Shown: positions 34,044-43,681 of the stretch, one piece after another
Position numbering within the stretch: the stretch's first letter is position 1
How the letters are laid out: the number at the start of each line of letters is the position of its first letter
Assembly: GCA_021383565.1 (NCBI GenBank)
Contig: CP079699.1
Location: 682,001 to 746,000, forward strand
Length of the DNA: 64,000 bases
Direction of reading: 5' to 3'
From: Levilactobacillus brevis
GTDB lineage: Bacteria > Bacillota > Bacilli > Lactobacillales > Lactobacillaceae
The notes under the pieces: generated by a model
Database searches by the model: none
Told to the model about the DNA's origin: nothing
The model's input: only the letters and a program-made list of their open reading frames with translations
Translations under genes and position numbers: made by a program

Positions 34044-35210
34044 ATGACTAAAATTAAGGGTGTTAACTTGGGTGGCTGGCTCGTTCTTGAAAAGTGGATG
34101 TCTCCTCATTTGTTTGATGGGGTATCCAGTGATGATGAGTATTATTTGGCTAAGGACTTGCCAACTCGCGAGTACGAAACACGAATTAACATGCATCGTG
34201 CTGAATTTATTACCGAAGCGGACTTCATTAACATTGCCAGTCGGGGATTCAATGCCGTTAGAATTCCAGTTCCTTACTTTATCTTTGGTGATCGTGCCCC
34301 TTTCATTGGCTGTGTTGAAGAGCTTGACCGTGCATTCTCCTGGGCAGAAGCATACGGATTGAAGATTCTAATTGATTTGCATACAGTTCCAGGTAGTCAG
34401 AACGGTTTTGATAACGGGGGGATTTCTGGTGTATGTACTTGGGCACAACAGCCTCACGAGGTAGACTTCGCGTTAAGTGTTCTTCAACGATTAGCGCAAC
34501 GCTATGGACATCGTTCCGGTCTACTTGGTATTGAAGTGCTTAACGAGCCAGCAACGGCAGGGATGTTTAAGTCAATGTCAACGCGTTATCAGCCAAGAGA
34601 ACCAGAGTTGGCTAAAAATAATGCACCCATTACGCTGGATTTTCTGTATGACTTTTACATGAAAGCCTACAATATTTTAAGAAAAGATTTACCTGTCGAT
34701 AAGGCTATCTATTTTCATGATGGTTTTGAGTTTGATGCTTGGCATGACTTTTTCGCCAACCATTCCTTTGAAAATGTTGTGTTAGATACGCATCAATACC
34801 TGATGATGGCTGAGTTATCCGGAACACCACAGACAGTTGATAATTACGTTAAAGTGATGCAGGACTTCGGCCAGAAGATTGCGGTCGTTGCTAAAGAAGT
34901 TCCGGTTGTGACAGGGGAGTTTTCACTATTTAATTCATACACCGCTGGTATTGATACCAAGGGTGGCATTAATCCAACTCAAGAAGAAATGAAAGGTCAA
35001 GTCAATCATTTAAACAAGGACGTTCTGATCCAAGCCTACCAAAAGTTATGGCGTGCTCAGATAGGTGCTTGGAACAATGGGAGTGGTTACTTCTTTTGGA
35101 CTTACAGGTTAAATATTGACACGATTAACGAGCCGGCTTGGTATGGCTGGGATTCCTGGAGTGCCAGTCGTGCCTTGGATCAGCACTGGATTGATCCTAA
35201 AGATTTATAA
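34044..35210 (+). CDS. Glycoside hydrolase family 5 (exo-beta-glucosidase type)
   Basis: A 388-residue TIM-barrel enzyme without a signal peptide, so cytoplasmic. GVNLGGWLVLEKWM at the N-terminus resembles exo-1,3-beta-glucanases of GH5. The acid/base glutamate is in IEVLNEP near residue 169 and the nucleophile in VVTGEFSL near 291. It would hydrolyse imported beta-glucan-type oligosaccharides; exact linkage cannot be read from sequence. It starts 14 bases after the MFS stop with AGGAGAG. Confidence 0.88.
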   Translation: MTKIKGVNLGGWLVLEKWMSPHLFDGVSSDDEYYLAKDLPTREYETRINMHRAEFITEADFINIASRGFNAVRIPVPYFIFGDRAPFIGCVEELDRAFSWAEAYGLKILIDLHTVPGSQNGFDNGGISGVCTWAQQPHEVDFALSVLQRLAQRYGHRSGLLGIEVLNEPATAGMFKSMSTRYQPREPELAKNNAPITLDFLYDFYMKAYNILRKDLPVDKAIYFHDGFEFDAWHDFFANHSFENVVLDTHQYLMMAELSGTPQTVDNYVKVMQDFGQKIAVVAKEVPVVTGEFSLFNSYTAGIDTKGGINPTQEEMKGQVNHLNKDVLIQAYQKLWRAQIGAWNNGSGYFFWTYRLNIDTINEPAWYGWDSWSASRALDQHWIDPKDL

Positions 35211-35227
35211 AAGGAGCCACTTTAAAC

Positions 35228-36862
35228 ATGACTGAAATCAAGAATCCAATTTTGCCTGGCTTTACGCCAGATCCATCGATTTTGCGTGTCGATGAAGATT
35301 ATTACATTGCAACGTCAACGTTTCACTGGAATCCTGGCATTCAAATCTTTCATTCTAAAGATTTAGCTAATTGGGAGCTCATTGCGCATCCATTGGCTGA
35401 CGTTCCCGAAGTGGACCTTCGCGGCACTATGACGCCTGGGGGGATTTGGGCACCCGATCTTTCCTACGATGCGCAGACTAAACTTTTTTGGATGACCTAT
35501 AGTAAGATGAACAATCAGGACGGTCGGATGTTTGACGCTGATAACTATACTATGTCTGCAACGAGTATTATGGGACCATGGAGCAAGCCAATCTACTTGA
35601 ATTCTATCGGGTTTGATCCATCGCTATTCCATGATGACGATGGGCGTAAGTGGGTAGTCACCTTAGAGTGGGAAACTCGCCTAGGCTACCAACATCCTGG
35701 TGCAATTGTTTTGGAGGAATTTGATCCTAAACAGCAAAAACTGATTGGCGATCCTGTGCGGATCACGCGGGGTGGCACCGACCGTGGGGCGCAGGAGGCC
35801 CCACATTTGTATAAGCATGGAGACTATTACTACTTGATGACAGCTGAAGGCGGTACTGGCTATGGTCATGCAGTTGTCCTCCAACGATCCAAGCAGATTG
35901 CAGGTCCATATGAGTCAGATCCTAAGAATCCAATTGTTACTTCAACGCCGTATTACTATTATCGTCGAAATGATCCGGATGCCAGTCGTCCAGACTTGTA
36001 TAACCCAGATGCACCGTTACAAAAGGCCGGACACGGGTCACTCGTGTCGACACAGACTGGCGAATGGTACATTGCACATTTATCGGCCCGGCCATTGCCA
36101 GGTCTACACTCTATTCTTGGTCGTGAAACGTCAATTCAGAAGATGGTTTGGACGGCCGATGGCTGGTTACGAATGGCTGATGGCAGTAATTTAGCCAAGG
36201 CGACGACGCCAGGAATGAGCGGCATTGAACTTGACCATGAGCAACGCCTCTTTAATTTGGTCGATGATTTTGGGCAACCACAGCTAGATCCACATTGGCT
36301 AACGCCGTACAGTCGGCCAACCAAGGACTGGATTAATTTGAACAATCAAGGCCTACGTATGCGAGGACGGCAGTCGTTCTTTTCTCGGATGGACGTGTCG
36401 TTGATGGCTACTGCCGTGACGAGTTTTCATGAGACAGCTACAACTAGTGTGAAATTTAAGCCAATTCATTTCTCGCAATCTGCGGGACTGGTGTTGTATT
36501 ATGACAACCACAACTGGTTGTTTGAACGGTTGAGCTATGATGAAATTAATGATCAAACGGTTTTGGATGTCGTTCAAGCTAAAAACGGTGAGAGAACTGA
36601 GCTGGAACCCGTAAAGATTCCAGTTGCTAGTTCTGCTGCTGAACTACGAGTAACAACCAATGATGATCAGGCCCAGTTTACCTGGCGTGAGAATGTCAAT
36701 GCTAAATGGGCACCGGTTGGTCAGCCCGTGGATATCAGTTATCTATCTGATGAAGATATTGACGGGTTTACTGGTCTCATGGTGGGAATCGGTACCTGGG
36801 ATGCGTATCGACGAGAATCATATGCTGATTTCAGTTGGTTTATGACGGAAAACCAAGGGTAA
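35228..36862 (+). CDS. Glycoside hydrolase family 43 (beta-xylosidase/arabinofuranosidase)
   Basis: A 544-residue cytoplasmic GH43 enzyme. The five-blade propeller starts with NPILPGFTPDPSILRV; Asp15 in TPDPS is the predicted general base, with the acid Glu in QEAPHLYKHGDYYYL near residue 191. The C-terminal 200 residues form the beta-sandwich domain typical of XynB-like beta-xylosidases. The length of about 540 fits that group. It is last in the operon, 17 bases after GH5, and followed by a strong terminator. Activity on xylo-oligosaccharides is inferred. Confidence 0.92.
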   Translation: MTEIKNPILPGFTPDPSILRVDEDYYIATSTFHWNPGIQIFHSKDLANWELIAHPLADVPEVDLRGTMTPGGIWAPDLSYDAQTKLFWMTYSKMNNQDGRMFDADNYTMSATSIMGPWSKPIYLNSIGFDPSLFHDDDGRKWVVTLEWETRLGYQHPGAIVLEEFDPKQQKLIGDPVRITRGGTDRGAQEAPHLYKHGDYYYLMTAEGGTGYGHAVVLQRSKQIAGPYESDPKNPIVTSTPYYYYRRNDPDASRPDLYNPDAPLQKAGHGSLVSTQTGEWYIAHLSARPLPGLHSILGRETSIQKMVWTADGWLRMADGSNLAKATTPGMSGIELDHEQRLFNLVDDFGQPQLDPHWLTPYSRPTKDWINLNNQGLRMRGRQSFFSRMDVSLMATAVTSFHETATTSVKFKPIHFSQSAGLVLYYDNHNWLFERLSYDEINDQTVLDVVQAKNGERTELEPVKIPVASSAAELRVTTNDDQAQFTWRENVNAKWAPVGQPVDISYLSDEDIDGFTGLMVGIGTWDAYRRESYADFSWFMTENQG

Positions 36863-36868
36863 TTCGAT

Positions 36869-36908
36869 GCCATTTCAAAGGATTGTATTTCCTTTGAAAT
36901 GGCTTTTT
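36869..36908 (+). terminator. Terminator of the MFS-GH5-GH43 operon
   Basis: GCCATTTCAAAGGA (36869-36882) pairs perfectly with TCCTTTGAAATGGC (36890-36903), followed by TTTTT. Confidence 0.95.
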
Positions 36909-37206
36909 GTATATAACATTTAATCGAAATTCAGAAAAAAATATGTTTAGAAGTGGAACAGTCAGGGCAATTGGCTAGAGCTGGTGGCATATTCTGCGAA
37001 AATGAATTGTTCAAATCCTATAGAATCAGCTTATTGCAGTACACAACCATATTTTTTCAAAAAGTATGCCACAAAATCTCCTCATTTTACATTAGTAAGA
37101 GTATCAGCATAAATAACCGGTCAATCCACACTACTGCACAGAAAGTAAATCCATGTGTTTACAGATTACTTGCGTTACAATTTAGGTAATTAAGGAGGAA
37201 TCAGCG
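36909..37206. other. AT-rich gap before the M20 deacylase
   Basis: About 300 bases without a supported gene. A 78-codon frame (36953-37189) has no ribosome binding site and no recognisable product. The end carries AAGGAGG for the next gene. Nothing else is recognised. Confidence 0.5.
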
Positions 37207-38355
37207 ATGGCAGTGTTTACGGATAAACAGAAATTACAGATTCTTGAGGATCTCGTCGCAATTCAGTCGGTCAATGATCACGAGACGCAGGTGGCTACCT
37301 ACCTGCAGCAAGTGTTGGCGGATCACGACATTCACGCGCAGTTACGCCCATTAAGTGAATCGCGGGCCAATCTAGTGGCCGAGATTGGAAGCGGACACCC
37401 CGTACTGGGTGTTTCTGGTCACATGGACGTCGTATCTCCCGGCGACCCGGCGGCTTGGCAGAGCGATCCGTTTAAGCTGACGGCCCGCGGTGGGAAACTC
37501 TACGGTCGGGGAATTACCGACATGAAGGCGGGGCTGGCCGCACTCGTCATCGCCATGATTGAACTGCATGCGGCCGGCAAGCCCACGCATGGCACCATTC
37601 GACTGATGGCGACCGTGGGCGAAGAAGTCGGTGAGACCGGGTCCGCGGCCTTCTATGAGGATGGCGCGATGACCGATGTCGATGCGTTACTGATTGGCGA
37701 ACCGACCGGCTACCGCATCTTCTCTGCGCACAAGGGGTCGATGGACGTGAAGTTAACCTCACAGGGGAAGGCAGCGCATAGTTCAATGCCCGAACTGGGT
37801 CAAAACGCCATCGATCCGCTGCTATCACTACTGAGTCAGGCCAATGAAGCCTTTCGCAAGACCGATCGGGTTAACGCCGCATTGGGCGCACTAACCTTTA
37901 ACACGACGGTCTTTAATGGGGGCAATCAGGTCAACTCGATTCCGGCAACGGCGACGGCGGAAATGAACATTCGAACGATTCCTGAATTCGACAACGCGAC
38001 CGTTACGCAGGTCCTTCAGCAGTTGGTCACTCAGGTCAATGAACAGGGTGGCCACGTCACGATGGATATTTACATGTCGCAGTCGCCAGTCGAGGAGCCC
38101 AAGGACAACGACTTGAGTAATCTGGCCGCGGCAATCGGTGCCGGCTATGCGGGCGAACCAATTCCTAAGTTGGCTTTGCCAGCCGTGACGGACGCATCGA
38201 ATCTCCTGAAGGGTAAGGGACACAACTATCCGTTCATCGTCTTTGGTCCCGGTAACGAGACGGCTCACCAGGTCGATGAGTACGTGGATCAGCAGATGTA
38301 TTTGGACTTTACGACACTCTATCAGAAGTTGATAACGGCATACTTGGCGGAATAA
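37207..38355 (+). CDS. M20 family deacylase (ArgE/DapE type)
   Basis: A 382-residue zinc amidohydrolase. GHMDVVSPGD near residue 72, LYGRGITDMKAGL near 100 and the catalytic Glu in TVGEEVGETGSA near 140 are the family metal and catalytic motifs; a lid domain (about 180-290) follows and GPGNETAHQVDEY is near the end. It may be succinyl-diaminopimelate desuccinylase or a peptide deacylase; with no lysine genes nearby the substrate is uncertain. AAGGAGG lies 7 bases before the ATG. Confidence 0.9.
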   Translation: MAVFTDKQKLQILEDLVAIQSVNDHETQVATYLQQVLADHDIHAQLRPLSESRANLVAEIGSGHPVLGVSGHMDVVSPGDPAAWQSDPFKLTARGGKLYGRGITDMKAGLAALVIAMIELHAAGKPTHGTIRLMATVGEEVGETGSAAFYEDGAMTDVDALLIGEPTGYRIFSAHKGSMDVKLTSQGKAAHSSMPELGQNAIDPLLSLLSQANEAFRKTDRVNAALGALTFNTTVFNGGNQVNSIPATATAEMNIRTIPEFDNATVTQVLQQLVTQVNEQGGHVTMDIYMSQSPVEEPKDNDLSNLAAAIGAGYAGEPIPKLALPAVTDASNLLKGKGHNYPFIVFGPGNETAHQVDEYVDQQMYLDFTTLYQKLITAYLAE

Positions 38356-38429
38356 TGGCGACTGGTTCTCGGCTGGCTAGAGGCGTGGTTATTAGTGGTT
38401 ATTACTGCTTAGTTGTACTTGCTGACATT

Positions 38430-38497
38430 TGGGGTTTTCCAAATGGTGTCCGTTCTTCTCACCACGCCCCGGACCAAATTTGGCGAACAGTAAGGTG
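38430..38497 (+). repeat. Structured dispersed repeat, copy E (3' part only)
   Basis: TTCTCACCACGCCCCGGACC and then AAATTTGGCGAACAGTAAGG correspond to the 3' third of copy A (2418-2455). It lies about 75 bases after the M20 gene. Confidence 0.7.
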
Positions 38498-38599
38498 CAT
38501 AGATGGTATTCTAAGGAGACAGTCTCTGTCAGTAATGCATACAAAAAATCAGCACCGAGCAATCGAAATCATTGCTTGACGCTGATTTTTTAGAACAAT

Positions 38600-39412
38600 T
38601 TATTCGGCCAATTTTAAATAATTCTGTAGGTAAACGGCCAAACCATCGTGGTCGTTGTCCAGCGTGGTCATGTCGTTAGCGAGTTGTTTGATTGGTGTCG
38701 TGGCATTTTGCATGGCCACCCCCCAACCCGCGTAGTCGATCATGGCGGCATCGTTGTGTTCGTCGCCAAAGGCAATGATGTTCTGGCGTTCCACGTGGTA
38801 GTGGTGAGCCAGAACTTCCACCCCAGTGGCCTTCTGCACACCCTTTACGCCGAGTTCGACCACGGCGTTGGGACCGCCCCACGGTGCCGCGTCGATCACA
38901 TCACTAAAGTTGTGTCGCAGATAGCTTAATAGGTGCTCCTGATGATTGCGATCGACGGCGACCGTCAGACTAGTGGGGTTTTCGCGCAGCGTCTTCTGGT
39001 TCAGAATCTCATTGGACTGAAGCACCGTGGGGAAGAAGCCGACCTCCACCGGGTGTTGTCGAACGGCCAGAAAAAGATTCTTCCCCTCGGCCGCAATCAT
39101 ATTGATGCCGAGTTCCTCGCGGTGGGCGAGCAGGTCAAAGGCAATCTCCTTGTTAAAGGTATACTGGTATTCCCCCTGCCACTGCTGGTGGGGGATATGG
39201 CCCAGACTTCCATTAAAGTTAATCATGGGACCATCCAGATTGAGTTCATCGTAAAAGTTTGCCGAGATGCGGTTCGGCCGGCCCGTTACAATACTGACGA
39301 TGTGACCGGCTTCGCGGGCCTGAGTTAAAACGGCCTTCGTCTTAGCCGAAATCTTGGCGTCCGCATTTAAAGTGGTGCCATCCAAGTCGATGGCAATGAG
39401 TTTTCGTTCCAA
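38600..39412 (-). CDS. Cof-type HAD-superfamily phosphatase
   Basis: A 270-residue cytoplasmic phosphatase. Motif I is LIAIDLDGTTLN at the N-terminus, motif II is IVTGRP, and motif IV is IAFGDEHNDAAMIDYAG near residue 215, with a type-IIB cap between. Such enzymes act on sugar phosphates or flavin and pyridoxal phosphates; the substrate cannot be told here. Start is taken as TTG at 39412, with GAGGTG 7 bases upstream; the longer frame to 39577 runs through the promoter region and lacks a site. Confidence 0.9.
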   Translation of the reverse strand: MERKLIAIDLDGTTLNADAKISAKTKAVLTQAREAGHIVSIVTGRPNRISANFYDELNLDGPMINFNGSLGHIPHQQWQGEYQYTFNKEIAFDLLAHREELGINMIAAEGKNLFLAVRQHPVEVGFFPTVLQSNEILNQKTLRENPTSLTVAVDRNHQEHLLSYLRHNFSDVIDAAPWGGPNAVVELGVKGVQKATGVEVLAHHYHVERQNIIAFGDEHNDAAMIDYAGWGVAMQNATTPIKQLANDMTTLDNDHDGLAVYLQNYLKLAE

Positions 39413-39610
39413 CAGAGAACACCTCGCAATTTTGAAATAAAGTAACCCTTTCAATTTAACATAGTTTCTGGTTAGTTGCACCCATTTCACCCAGCGGCGG
39501 GGTAGTGCTCGACCCGAGAAACGGGTATAATAGGCAAAGTGAAAGCAACTAAATGGGATTATGTATATAGCAATCATGCTAATTGTAACTTACAAAATGG
39601 AGGCATAACG

Positions 39611-40981
39611 GTGAATTTACCTGAAGACTTTATCACGAAATATCAGCGATTACTGGGGGACGAGGCGGCTGATTTTTTGTCCAGCTTTGACGCGCCGAGT
39701 CTCAGTGGCTATCGGGTCAATCCGACCCACCATCATTTGGCGGCCGAACTGACGGCAACACCGGCTGTTTCGTATGAGCCACTGGGCCACTTCGGCACGG
39801 TTGGTGGGCGGACGTTGGCGCACCAGAGCGGCGCCGTCTACAGTCAAGAACCCAGCGCCATGTTTGTCGGCGCCACGGCCGCCCCACAACCCGGCGATAA
39901 GGTACTCGACCTCTGTGCGGCCCCCGGGGGCAAGACCACGCATTTGGCCAGTTATCTCCACGGCACCGGGCTACTGGTGACCAACGAGATTAATCGCAAA
40001 CGGGTTAAGGTGCTGGCGGAAAACGTCGAACGCTTTGGGGTGAAGTCGGCGGTCATCTTAAATGAATCGCCGGATCGCCTCAGCCCGGTCTTCCCGGATT
40101 ATTTTGACAAGGTCTTGGTCGACGCGCCGTGTTCTGGCGAGGGGATGTTCCGTAAGGACCCCGACGCCATGTCGTACTGGTCCCTGGATTACGTTCAGGA
40201 GTGTGCCACGCGTCAACGCGAGATCATGACGGAAGCCTTGAAGATGGTCAAGCCGGGCGGTCAACTCATCTATTCAACCTGCACCTTTGCCCCCGAGGAA
40301 GACGAACAGATGATGGCGTGGGTACTCGAGAACTTCCCCGAATTCCATCTGGTGCCGATCCAAAAGGTCGGAGGTGTCGTGGATGCCCGACCAGACTGGG
40401 CCAACGGCAATCCTGAATTGAAGAAGGCGGCGCGCCTGTTCCCTCATCTGATGAACGGCGAGGGCCACTTTGTTGCTAAGTTGGAACGCGACGGGGGCGA
40501 GGCTTCCGCCATTCACGGGCAAGCCAAGCTAGGTACGCCGTTGACTGGTGACCAGCGTAAGTTGTGGCAGGCCTTTGCGCAACAAGTTCTGGGCACCACG
40601 GACGTTGCGCAACTGGTCACCGTGAAGGATCAACTCTTCGCCGTGCCCGCCGACCTACCGAACCTGAAGAAATGCCACGTGTTCCGGCCGGGGTTACATC
40701 TGGGAACCTTCAAGAAGAACCGGTTTGAACCGGCCTATGCCTTGGCTCTGGCCAGTGACCCCCAGACGGTCAAGCAGACCCTGACCATCACGCGTAACCA
40801 GTGGCGGGCGTGGGTTCATGGCGAGACCTTCACGTTGGAGACGGCACCGCAGAAAGGCTGGTATCTGCTTACCTGTGCGGACCAACCCGTGGGCTTTGGT
40901 AAGGTGGTAGGCACCACGGTAAAGAATTTCTTCCCCAAGGGCCTACGCTTCACGGTCTACGATACGGATACCATCATTTAA
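39611..40981 (+). CDS. rsmF: RsmF-type 16S rRNA (cytosine-C5)-methyltransferase
   Basis: A 456-residue m5C methyltransferase of the RsmB/NOP group. The SAM site is VLDLCAAPGGKTTHLA near 100, and the two active-site cysteines are in VDAPCSGEGMF and YSTCTFAPEEDE. The C-terminal third holds the RsmF-type accessory and PUA-like domains. Start is GTG at 39611 (VNLPEDFITKYQRLLG), with GGAGG upstream; the frame to 39539 extends into the promoter. It modifies 16S rRNA positions near the decoding centre in homologues. Confidence 0.92.
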   Translation: MNLPEDFITKYQRLLGDEAADFLSSFDAPSLSGYRVNPTHHHLAAELTATPAVSYEPLGHFGTVGGRTLAHQSGAVYSQEPSAMFVGATAAPQPGDKVLDLCAAPGGKTTHLASYLHGTGLLVTNEINRKRVKVLAENVERFGVKSAVILNESPDRLSPVFPDYFDKVLVDAPCSGEGMFRKDPDAMSYWSLDYVQECATRQREIMTEALKMVKPGGQLIYSTCTFAPEEDEQMMAWVLENFPEFHLVPIQKVGGVVDARPDWANGNPELKKAARLFPHLMNGEGHFVAKLERDGGEASAIHGQAKLGTPLTGDQRKLWQAFAQQVLGTTDVAQLVTVKDQLFAVPADLPNLKKCHVFRPGLHLGTFKKNRFEPAYALALASDPQTVKQTLTITRNQWRAWVHGETFTLETAPQKGWYLLTCADQPVGFGKVVGTTVKNFFPKGLRFTVYDTDTII

Positions 40982-40986
40982 CTGAT

Positions 40987-41165
40987 CGCGTACTGGCCGC
41001 CTTACCGTTCGCCAAATTTGGTCTGGAACGCGGTGGGCAGGACGGGCCAAGCCTGAGAAACGGTCTTTTCCCTCGCTTTGAGCCGAAAGCCCGCGTCTCA
41101 AAGACGCCAGTTTCCAAGCAGAACACTTGGAAACTCCCACGGCTGAGACCGAATTTAACTCACTC
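40987..41165 (-). repeat. Structured dispersed repeat, copy D (fullest copy)
   Basis: Read on the minus strand: GTGAGTGAGTTAAATTCGGT, CTCAGCCGTGGGA, hairpin P3 (AGTTTCCAAG, loop TGTTCTG, CTTGGAAACT; 41109-41135), hairpin P4 (CTTTGAG with CTCAAAG; 41076-41103), CCCACCGCGTTCCAGACC, AAATTTGGCGAACGGTAAGG and CGGCCAGTACGCGA. It starts 6 bases after the rsmF stop. No reading frame is supported. Confidence 0.85.
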
Positions 41166-41289
41166 ACGGCTACATGAGGTGTCTAAGCTAGCCGAACGTG
41201 GTCACTCCAGCGATGTCATCGCACGTTCAGTAGTTTTCAACCATCGTAACCGGAATCTCTGGCAGCCGCAGATGGTGTTGATAACTAGG

Positions 41290-41348
41290 TTAATGGCGGT
41301 AAGTTTTGTCAGCTGGGGATTGGAGCATGCTTGCGAACTTTCAATCTT
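41290..41348 (+). repeat. Second repeat family, copy 1
   Basis: The 59 bases from TTAATGGCGGTAAGT to CTTTCAATCTT align without gaps to 54814-54872 with about 13 differences, almost all transitions. It adjoins copy D of the structured repeat. Confidence 0.65.
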
Positions 41349-41374
41349 TAGTCATTTAATACATCATCAAAAAG

Positions 41375-41436
41375 ACTCCCCGGTGGGCGACCATACTGAT
41401 GTTTACAATCAGCGTGATCGTCACCGGGGAGTTTTA
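41375..41436. terminator. Bidirectional terminator at the end of the mevalonate operon
   Basis: ACTCCCCGGTG (41375-41385) pairs with CACCGGGGAGT (41422-41432), with further pairing inside. T's follow in both directions. Confidence 0.85.
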
Positions 41437-41460
41437 GCTTTTTGTGGGGGGCAAAAAGCG

Positions 41461-42501
41461 TTATTTCGTTAAGTCGCGTTGTCGGCAATAATTTTCTAAT
41501 TCGGGTGATAATAGGAGCTGTTTTTCGCGGAGTGCCGCCAAATTGCGGGTACCAAGTAACGTCATAATCGTTTTCAGACCGGTTTGCCAATCCAAGAGCA
41601 TCTGGATTGTCGTGGCCTCGTCCGTCTTGATGAGGCTATGCAGAATCCGGCCGGCACTGCCGACGACGGTTGCCCCTAAGGCCAAGGCTTTGGCCGCATC
41701 GAGAGGCTGGCGAACGCCACCGGTCGCAATGGCGGTGAGCTCTGGAACCTGCCGCGCTTCGAACAGCGATTCAACGGTCGACTGACCCCAGCCAGCCAGG
41801 TAGTCGAGTTCCTTTTCCGGGCGGCGGAAGTTTTCAATTTGGGCAAAATTCGTGCCGCCACGGCCACCGAGGTCCACGTATTGCACGCCCACGCTGGCCA
41901 ACTGGGTCAACGTTTCGTGAGCCATGCCAAAACCGACTTCCTTAACGATTACCGGGACGTCGAGGGCGGCCACAATTTCTCCAATCTCGTCCAGCCAGTG
42001 GAAGGCGCGGTCCCCCTCGGGCATCACCAGTTCCTGAGCGGCGTTGATGTGAATCTCCAGAGCGTCGGCGGCCAACATCTCAACCGCCGCGCGGGCCTGA
42101 GCCACGGAATGACCGGCACCGACGTTAGCAAAAACGAGACCGTCCGGATTATTTTCCCGGAGAACGGTGAAGGTGGGCGCCGCACTGGCGTCTTTTAACG
42201 CAATGCTCTGCGATCCACTGGCCACGGGCATCCCCGTGGCCGCCGCAATCCGCCCGAGCATGGCGTTAACCTTGCCCGTTCGTGGACTGCCGCCGGTCAT
42301 GGCTTCAATCATTAACGGCACTGGTAGCGTCAGCGGTCCTAGTTGCGTGTGAAGGTCCACATCGGCATAGGCCATCTCAGGGAGACCTTGGTGAATGAAA
42401 CGCAGCTGGTCAAATTGACTCGTTGCGGTGGGTTGATAGAATTTTTCAGCCAGCGAAAGGTGTTCATCCTTCCGGTGGGCGTGCCGTGAGAGTTCTGCCA
42501 T
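41461..42501 (-). CDS. fni: Type 2 isopentenyl-diphosphate delta-isomerase
   Basis: A 346-residue FMN- and NADPH-dependent enzyme that interconverts isopentenyl and dimethylallyl diphosphate, the last step of this mevalonate operon. [44 protein letters not shown] and [20 protein letters not shown] are characteristic of type 2 isomerases, with the FMN phosphate site in [27 protein letters not shown] precedes the ATG. It is the last gene, 11 bases after mvaK2. Confidence 0.97.
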   Translation of the reverse strand: MAELSRHAHRKDEHLSLAEKFYQPTATSQFDQLRFIHQGLPEMAYADVDLHTQLGPLTLPVPLMIEAMTGGSPRTGKVNAMLGRIAAATGMPVASGSQSIALKDASAAPTFTVLRENNPDGLVFANVGAGHSVAQARAAVEMLAADALEIHINAAQELVMPEGDRAFHWLDEIGEIVAALDVPVIVKEVGFGMAHETLTQLASVGVQYVDLGGRGGTNFAQIENFRRPEKELDYLAGWGQSTVESLFEARQVPELTAIATGGVRQPLDAAKALALGATVVGSAGRILHSLIKTDEATTIQMLLDWQTGLKTIMTLLGTRNLAALREKQLLLSPELENYCRQRDLTK

Positions 42502-42512
42502 AGCGGTCTCCT

Positions 42513-43586
42513 TTATTCAATCACGTGATGGACGTTTAATTTGAGAGGTTCGATGCCCCGATGTTCCCATTCTTTGAGTAGGCTGGCGAGATCCTTCGCC
42601 GCGTTGATAATCACGATCCCGCAGTCACCGCCACCGGCACCGGAAGACTTGGCGGCGCCCCCGATATGCACGGCGATGTCGCACATGGTCTTGAGCAGCT
42701 TGGTTTCGATGGTGACGTGGCTCAGGTTGGCAAGTTGGTTCAGCAACTGTCGGTTAATGCCGATCTCGGTCTGGATGGCGGTGAGATCTTGGGTGTGGAA
42801 GCCCTCAATCATGCGTTGCAGGCAGGCCTTACTTTCTCTTAGGAAGGCGTGGTAATCTTCGCGCCGGGTTGCCTTGAACAGGGCCACCTTGTCCACCAAA
42901 TGTGACGTGGAGGCGGGGGTCCCGGTCCAGCCAATCATGAGGCGCAGAGATTCCGGTGGCGTCAGCAGTTCGATTTGTAGACCGGGCCAGTCCATTTGGA
43001 GCAGGTCGGTCAGGCTAATCTCACGGCGAGCGGAGGCTAACCAATCACGGTCAAACGCTTGGTAGGCGATCCAGCCCCCGTAAACGGATGCGGCGATGTC
43101 CCCCAGAGAACCGTTGCCTTGAACGTCCAAGTGGGCGATAGCGGCCAGCTTGAAGAGCCGGTCCTTAGGCATTTCGATGTCGTAGAATTGGCACAGGGCC
43201 TTGACGGTCGCCACGGTAACGGCGGCTGAAGAACCTAGGCCGTACTTCTTGCCATCGGCACTGTCCAGATCACTGTTGACGTTCAAGTGATAGATGGCTA
43301 GAGGCTTGCCCAGCGATTGGGCGTACTGTTCGGTCAATCGAATGGCCGATAAGATGTAGTGAAAGGGATTATCCCGATTGTCAAAAACGAGCTCGCTTCC
43401 CTGGCGTTGCCAGTAAAGAGAGTTCTCTTGGTATTGTTTGGAGGCGATTCGGCCGTAGTCATGGCTCGGCGTGATGGTCACGGTGACGAACTGGTTCAAG
43501 GCAACGATAATTGCCGGATAGCCCGGTTCAACCACGGCGTATTCGCCAGCAATGTAGAGTTTTCCGGGTGCTTGCGCGGAAATCAA
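42513..43586 (-). CDS. mvaK2: Phosphomevalonate kinase
   Basis: A 357-residue GHMP kinase that adds the second phosphate to mevalonate 5-phosphate. The N-terminus [21 protein letters not shown], the ATP loop [18 protein letters not shown] and the C-terminal [11 protein letters not shown] are GHMP motifs 1-3. The start is TTG, preceded by AAGGGAC. A 95-base gap separates it from mvaD, longer than the other junctions in the operon. Confidence 0.96.
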   Translation of the reverse strand: MISAQAPGKLYIAGEYAVVEPGYPAIIVALNQFVTVTITPSHDYGRIASKQYQENSLYWQRQGSELVFDNRDNPFHYILSAIRLTEQYAQSLGKPLAIYHLNVNSDLDSADGKKYGLGSSAAVTVATVKALCQFYDIEMPKDRLFKLAAIAHLDVQGNGSLGDIAASVYGGWIAYQAFDRDWLASARREISLTDLLQMDWPGLQIELLTPPESLRLMIGWTGTPASTSHLVDKVALFKATRREDYHAFLRESKACLQRMIEGFHTQDLTAIQTEIGINRQLLNQLANLSHVTIETKLLKTMCDIAVHIGGAAKSSGAGGGDCGIVIINAAKDLASLLKEWEHRGIEPLKLNVHHVIE

Positions 43587-43681
43587 AAAATCAGGTCCCT
43601 TCTGTAACAGTTAATAGGTTTATATGGTGCTAGAATTAGTCGTTTTATACGGATAAAACTGGAAGAAACAGCCAGTGCCAG

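Noticed and set aside
36953-37189. 78-codon frame before the M20 gene
   Set aside because: No ribosome binding site, no motif, AT-rich low-complexity content.
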